NCBI GenBank assembly: GCA_040382055.1 | Contig: JBEIGE010000045.1 | Location: 1-14,843, forward strand | Direction: 5' to 3' | DNA: 14,843 nt | Source: JBEIGE01 sp040382055 | GTDB lineage: Bacteria > Pseudomonadota > Gammaproteobacteria > Burkholderiales > Burkholderiaceae_C | Shown: piece by piece, positions 13,152-14,843 of the stretch | Layout of the letters: each line of letters opens with the position of its first letter | How positions within the stretch are numbered: the stretch's first letter is position 1 | Program-made: the position numbers and the translations under genes | The notes under the pieces: generated by a model | Told to the model about the DNA's origin: nothing | Databases searched by the model: none | The model's input: only the letters and a program-made list of their open reading frames with translations

Positions 13152-14177
13152 ATGAAGGCCATGGTTGTACCTCAATGGGGAGAAAAATCGGTTTTAATGA
13201 CCCGACCGGAACCCAAGCCAAGCCCACGTGAGGCCGTTATGAGAGTAAGGGCTGCAGGGGTGGGTTTGACTTTGCTCAACATGCGCAATGGCAGTTTTGG
13301 TGGAGAGGCACCGCGGATCATGGGCCATGAGTTGGCCGGAGACATCGTCGAAGTTGGCTCTGATGTTACCGAACTCAAGGTGGGCGATCGGTGTGCGGTT
13401 TATTTTTACTTGACATGCGGCCGCTGCAGGTATTGCCGCGGCGGCCGTGAGACGCTGTGTGAAGCATTCAAGGGCTTTGTTGGTGTGCATCGCGACGGTG
13501 GTTTCGCAGAGTATGTCAGCCTGCCAGTTGAGAATTTTTTACATATTCCCACGGGGCTGAGTTACGAAGGGGCTGCTATGGCTACCGACGCGGTTAACAC
13601 CAACTGGCACTGCATGAAAGAGCGTGCACGTGTCAATCCCCATGATCATGTTTTACTGATTGGTGCAGGCGGAGGTGTTGGTATTCACGGAGTACAAGTT
13701 GCAAAAGCCTTTGGGGCTCGTGTGATTGCCATGGATGTCTCTGATGAGAAATTGGAGTTGGCTCGTCAGTGGGGGGCTGACGAAGTCATACATGTGAAAA
13801 GAGAAGGCGACCTAGTTGCCGCGGTCAAAAGACTTACCGATGGCCGTGGTGTAGATGCAGCCATTGACTATGTTGGACACTCAGAAACTTTCCAGGTCGC
13901 CTACGACAGTCTTACTACATCGGGCCGTGCCGTGGTGATTGGTGTGGGTAAAGGCAGTATCCAGGTGCCGACGAGACCTTTGATGTTGACAGAGAAAACG
14001 ATTACAGGATCTCGTCATTCGACTAGGACGGAGTTGATCGAAACTCTCGAGGTGATGGCCAGGGGAGTCGTAAAACCCGTCATCGGGATGCGCACACACT
14101 TTACTGAAATTGAAAATATTTTCGATGCCATTATTGATGAAAAATTGTTGGGGCGTGGGGCGTTATCCTACGATTAA
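13152..14177 (+). CDS. Zinc-type MDR alcohol dehydrogenase-like oxidoreductase
   Basis: A 341-residue medium-chain dehydrogenase/reductase. The ATG at 13152 has AGGGGA a few bases upstream. The GroES-like N-terminal domain keeps GHE (58-60) and the structural-zinc set CGRCRYC plus a fourth Cys (89, 92, 95, 103). The Rossmann part has GAGGGVG (171-177) with Asp195 at the end of beta-2, which favours NAD over NADP. The usual catalytic-zinc cysteine (in a C-G-x-C-H-x-D motif) is replaced by GVGLTLLN, and the third ligand position is also not Cys, so the catalytic zinc site appears degenerate. It may use substrate-assisted or non-zinc chemistry (for example enoyl or quinone reduction), or an altered metal site. 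Position after the TRAP genes suggests it oxidises or reduces the imported compound. Confidence 0.85.
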   Translation: MKAMVVPQWGEKSVLMTRPEPKPSPREAVMRVRAAGVGLTLLNMRNGSFGGEAPRIMGHELAGDIVEVGSDVTELKVGDRCAVYFYLTCGRCRYCRGGRETLCEAFKGFVGVHRDGGFAEYVSLPVENFLHIPTGLSYEGAAMATDAVNTNWHCMKERARVNPHDHVLLIGAGGGVGIHGVQVAKAFGARVIAMDVSDEKLELARQWGADEVIHVKREGDLVAAVKRLTDGRGVDAAIDYVGHSETFQVAYDSLTTSGRAVVIGVGKGSIQVPTRPLMLTEKTITGSRHSTRTELIETLEVMARGVVKPVIGMRTHFTEIENIFDAIIDEKLLGRGALSYD

Positions 14178-14200
14178 AGCATTGACTCAGTATTCACTAT

Positions 14201-14217
14201 AAGGGTTGTAAACCCTT
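14201..14217 (+). terminator. Weak hairpin after the TRAP-dehydrogenase operon
   Basis: AAGGGTT-GTA-AACCCTT forms a 7-bp stem with a 3-base loop, 23 bp after the dehydrogenase stop. No T-run follows, so it is at best a weak terminator. Confidence 0.35.
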
Positions 14218-14281
14218 CGCTTGACCTGTGCCGATAGTTGACGAAGTGACTGGATGGTTTATTAACCCACAACACTGGCTC

Positions 14282-14345
14282 ATGAATCGCCCCGGTTTTG
14301 AACTGACCCCCAGAAGCTGGGCAAACTTCAAGGGGTTTAATGAGA
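14282..14345. mobile_element. Insertion-sequence end-like remnant
   Basis: The stretch around 14282-14320 (TGAATCGCCCCGG, then TTTTGAACTGACCCCCAG, then CTGGGC) has the look of an IS terminal repeat, as in IS21- or IS3-type ends with a GACCC block. No transposase frame follows, and the mate end was not found. The nearby CCCAG-AAG-CTGGG hairpin is part of it. Treat it as a scar, with low certainty. The remainder of the 433-bp gap (14178-14610) contains no gene I can support. Confidence 0.3.
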
Positions 14346-14535
14346 AAGTGCACAACAGAGTTCAAGTTCTAGGTAGTCGGTAGTTTTTTTGCTGTGGACG
14401 CCGGAGCAAAGCACGATGGTGCGGCAGTGGTCAGTCCCTGAGGAAAAGATTCGAACCGGGTTGAGTCATTGCCGCTTGCACGGTATTGACGGGCCAAGGC
14501 CCAAGCAAAGCAAGTTCCCTGGTAAAACACACATA

Positions 14536-14554
14536 TACTATCAAAATCATAGTA
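14536..14554. promoter_or_regulatory. Inverted repeat upstream of crotonase gene
   Basis: TACTAT (14536-14541) and ATAGTA (14549-14554) are perfect inverted arms separated by 7 bp, in an AT-rich patch 57 bp before the crotonase start. It could be a repressor site overlapping the promoter. This is inferred from position only. Confidence 0.3.
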
Positions 14555-14610
14555 GACCGATCATATTTCACGGGCATCTTCGGCTTATTTGACCTACAAA
14601 GGAGACAACC

Positions 14611-14843
14611 ATGGCGTTTGAAACCCTGAAGTCACGCTGGACGCGCACATTGCCACCATCAGTCTGAACCGTCCTGACAAAGCCAACGCCATGAGCGCCA
14701 CCATGTGGCAGGAAATCCGCCAGGCTTTTGAGTGGATGGACCGCACACCAGAGGCACGGGTGGCCGTGTTGCAGGCTGAGGGCAAGTACTTCACCTCGGG
14801 TATTGATCTGCAGATGATGATGGGCATGAACGCCCAAATCACC
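14611..14843 (+). pseudogene. Enoyl-CoA hydratase/isomerase (crotonase) family, 5' frameshift, runs off edge
   Basis: AAAGGAG precedes ATG 14611, and the first codons read MAFETLK. After AAG (14629-14631) the frame must shift by one base: from ACG 14634 it encodes TLDAHIATISLNRPDKANAM, then EARVAVLQAEGKYFTSGIDL. These are the crotonase signatures LNRPxxANAM and G-x-x-F-x-x-G-x-D-L. Members hydrate or isomerise enoyl-CoA thioesters. Restoring one G (AAGGTCACG) repairs the frame, so this is a one-base deletion: a true lesion, or a sequencing error. Without it the first frame ends at a TGA after about 18 codons. A downstream ATG at 14692 is a poor alternative because it would lose the first beta strands. 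The 3' part lies outside the window. Confidence 0.75.

Overview
The window looks like an accessory or island-like stretch of a betaproteobacterial chromosome, most probably Burkholderiales/Comamonadaceae (a Rhodoferax- or Polaromonas-like organism). The reasons are the dihydrolipoamide dehydrogenase (LpdA) tail fragments, the Cys-polyglycine lipoprotein, the TRAP transporter with a coupled dehydrogenase, and moderately high GC with lower-GC patches. This is a judgement from protein flavour; no database was searched.

Left part (1-3600). A minus-strand block holds an ORF6N-domain protein cut by the window edge, a small HEIGH metallopeptidase-like protein overlapping it, and a toxin-first RelE/HigB-XRE toxin-antitoxin pair with a likely autoregulatory operator. 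It is followed by a divergent plus-strand lipoprotein of the secretory lipase type (alpha/beta hydrolase).

Middle part (3600-7050). This is a gene scrapyard: a 5'-truncated lpdA tail ending in a good terminator, a FitA antitoxin with an in-frame stop, a FitB PIN toxin cut after about 40 codons, a Crp/Fnr regulator whose 5' end is fused to the FitB remnant, a small intact membrane protein behind two striking inverted repeats, a second membrane protein broken by a stop and a frameshift, and a second lpdA scrap. Two diverged copies of the lpdA-downstream intergenic sequence flank this stretch.

Permease segment (6712-9930). A minus-strand pair encodes an exported SAM-methyltransferase-like protein and an APC amino-acid permease. 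The pair is bracketed by two lpdA scraps that are neighbouring parts of the same gene region in permuted order: the 3' piece is on the left and the 5' piece on the right.

Right part (10000-14843). A plus-strand catabolic operon encodes a TRAP transporter (binding protein, small and large membrane subunits) followed by a zinc-type MDR dehydrogenase. After a 430-bp gap with an IS-like end comes the start of a crotonase-family gene with a frameshift near its start codon. Together they suggest uptake of an organic acid and its oxidation, possibly through CoA thioesters. The substrate cannot be read from the sequence.

No rRNA, tRNA, CRISPR array or intact transposase gene was seen.
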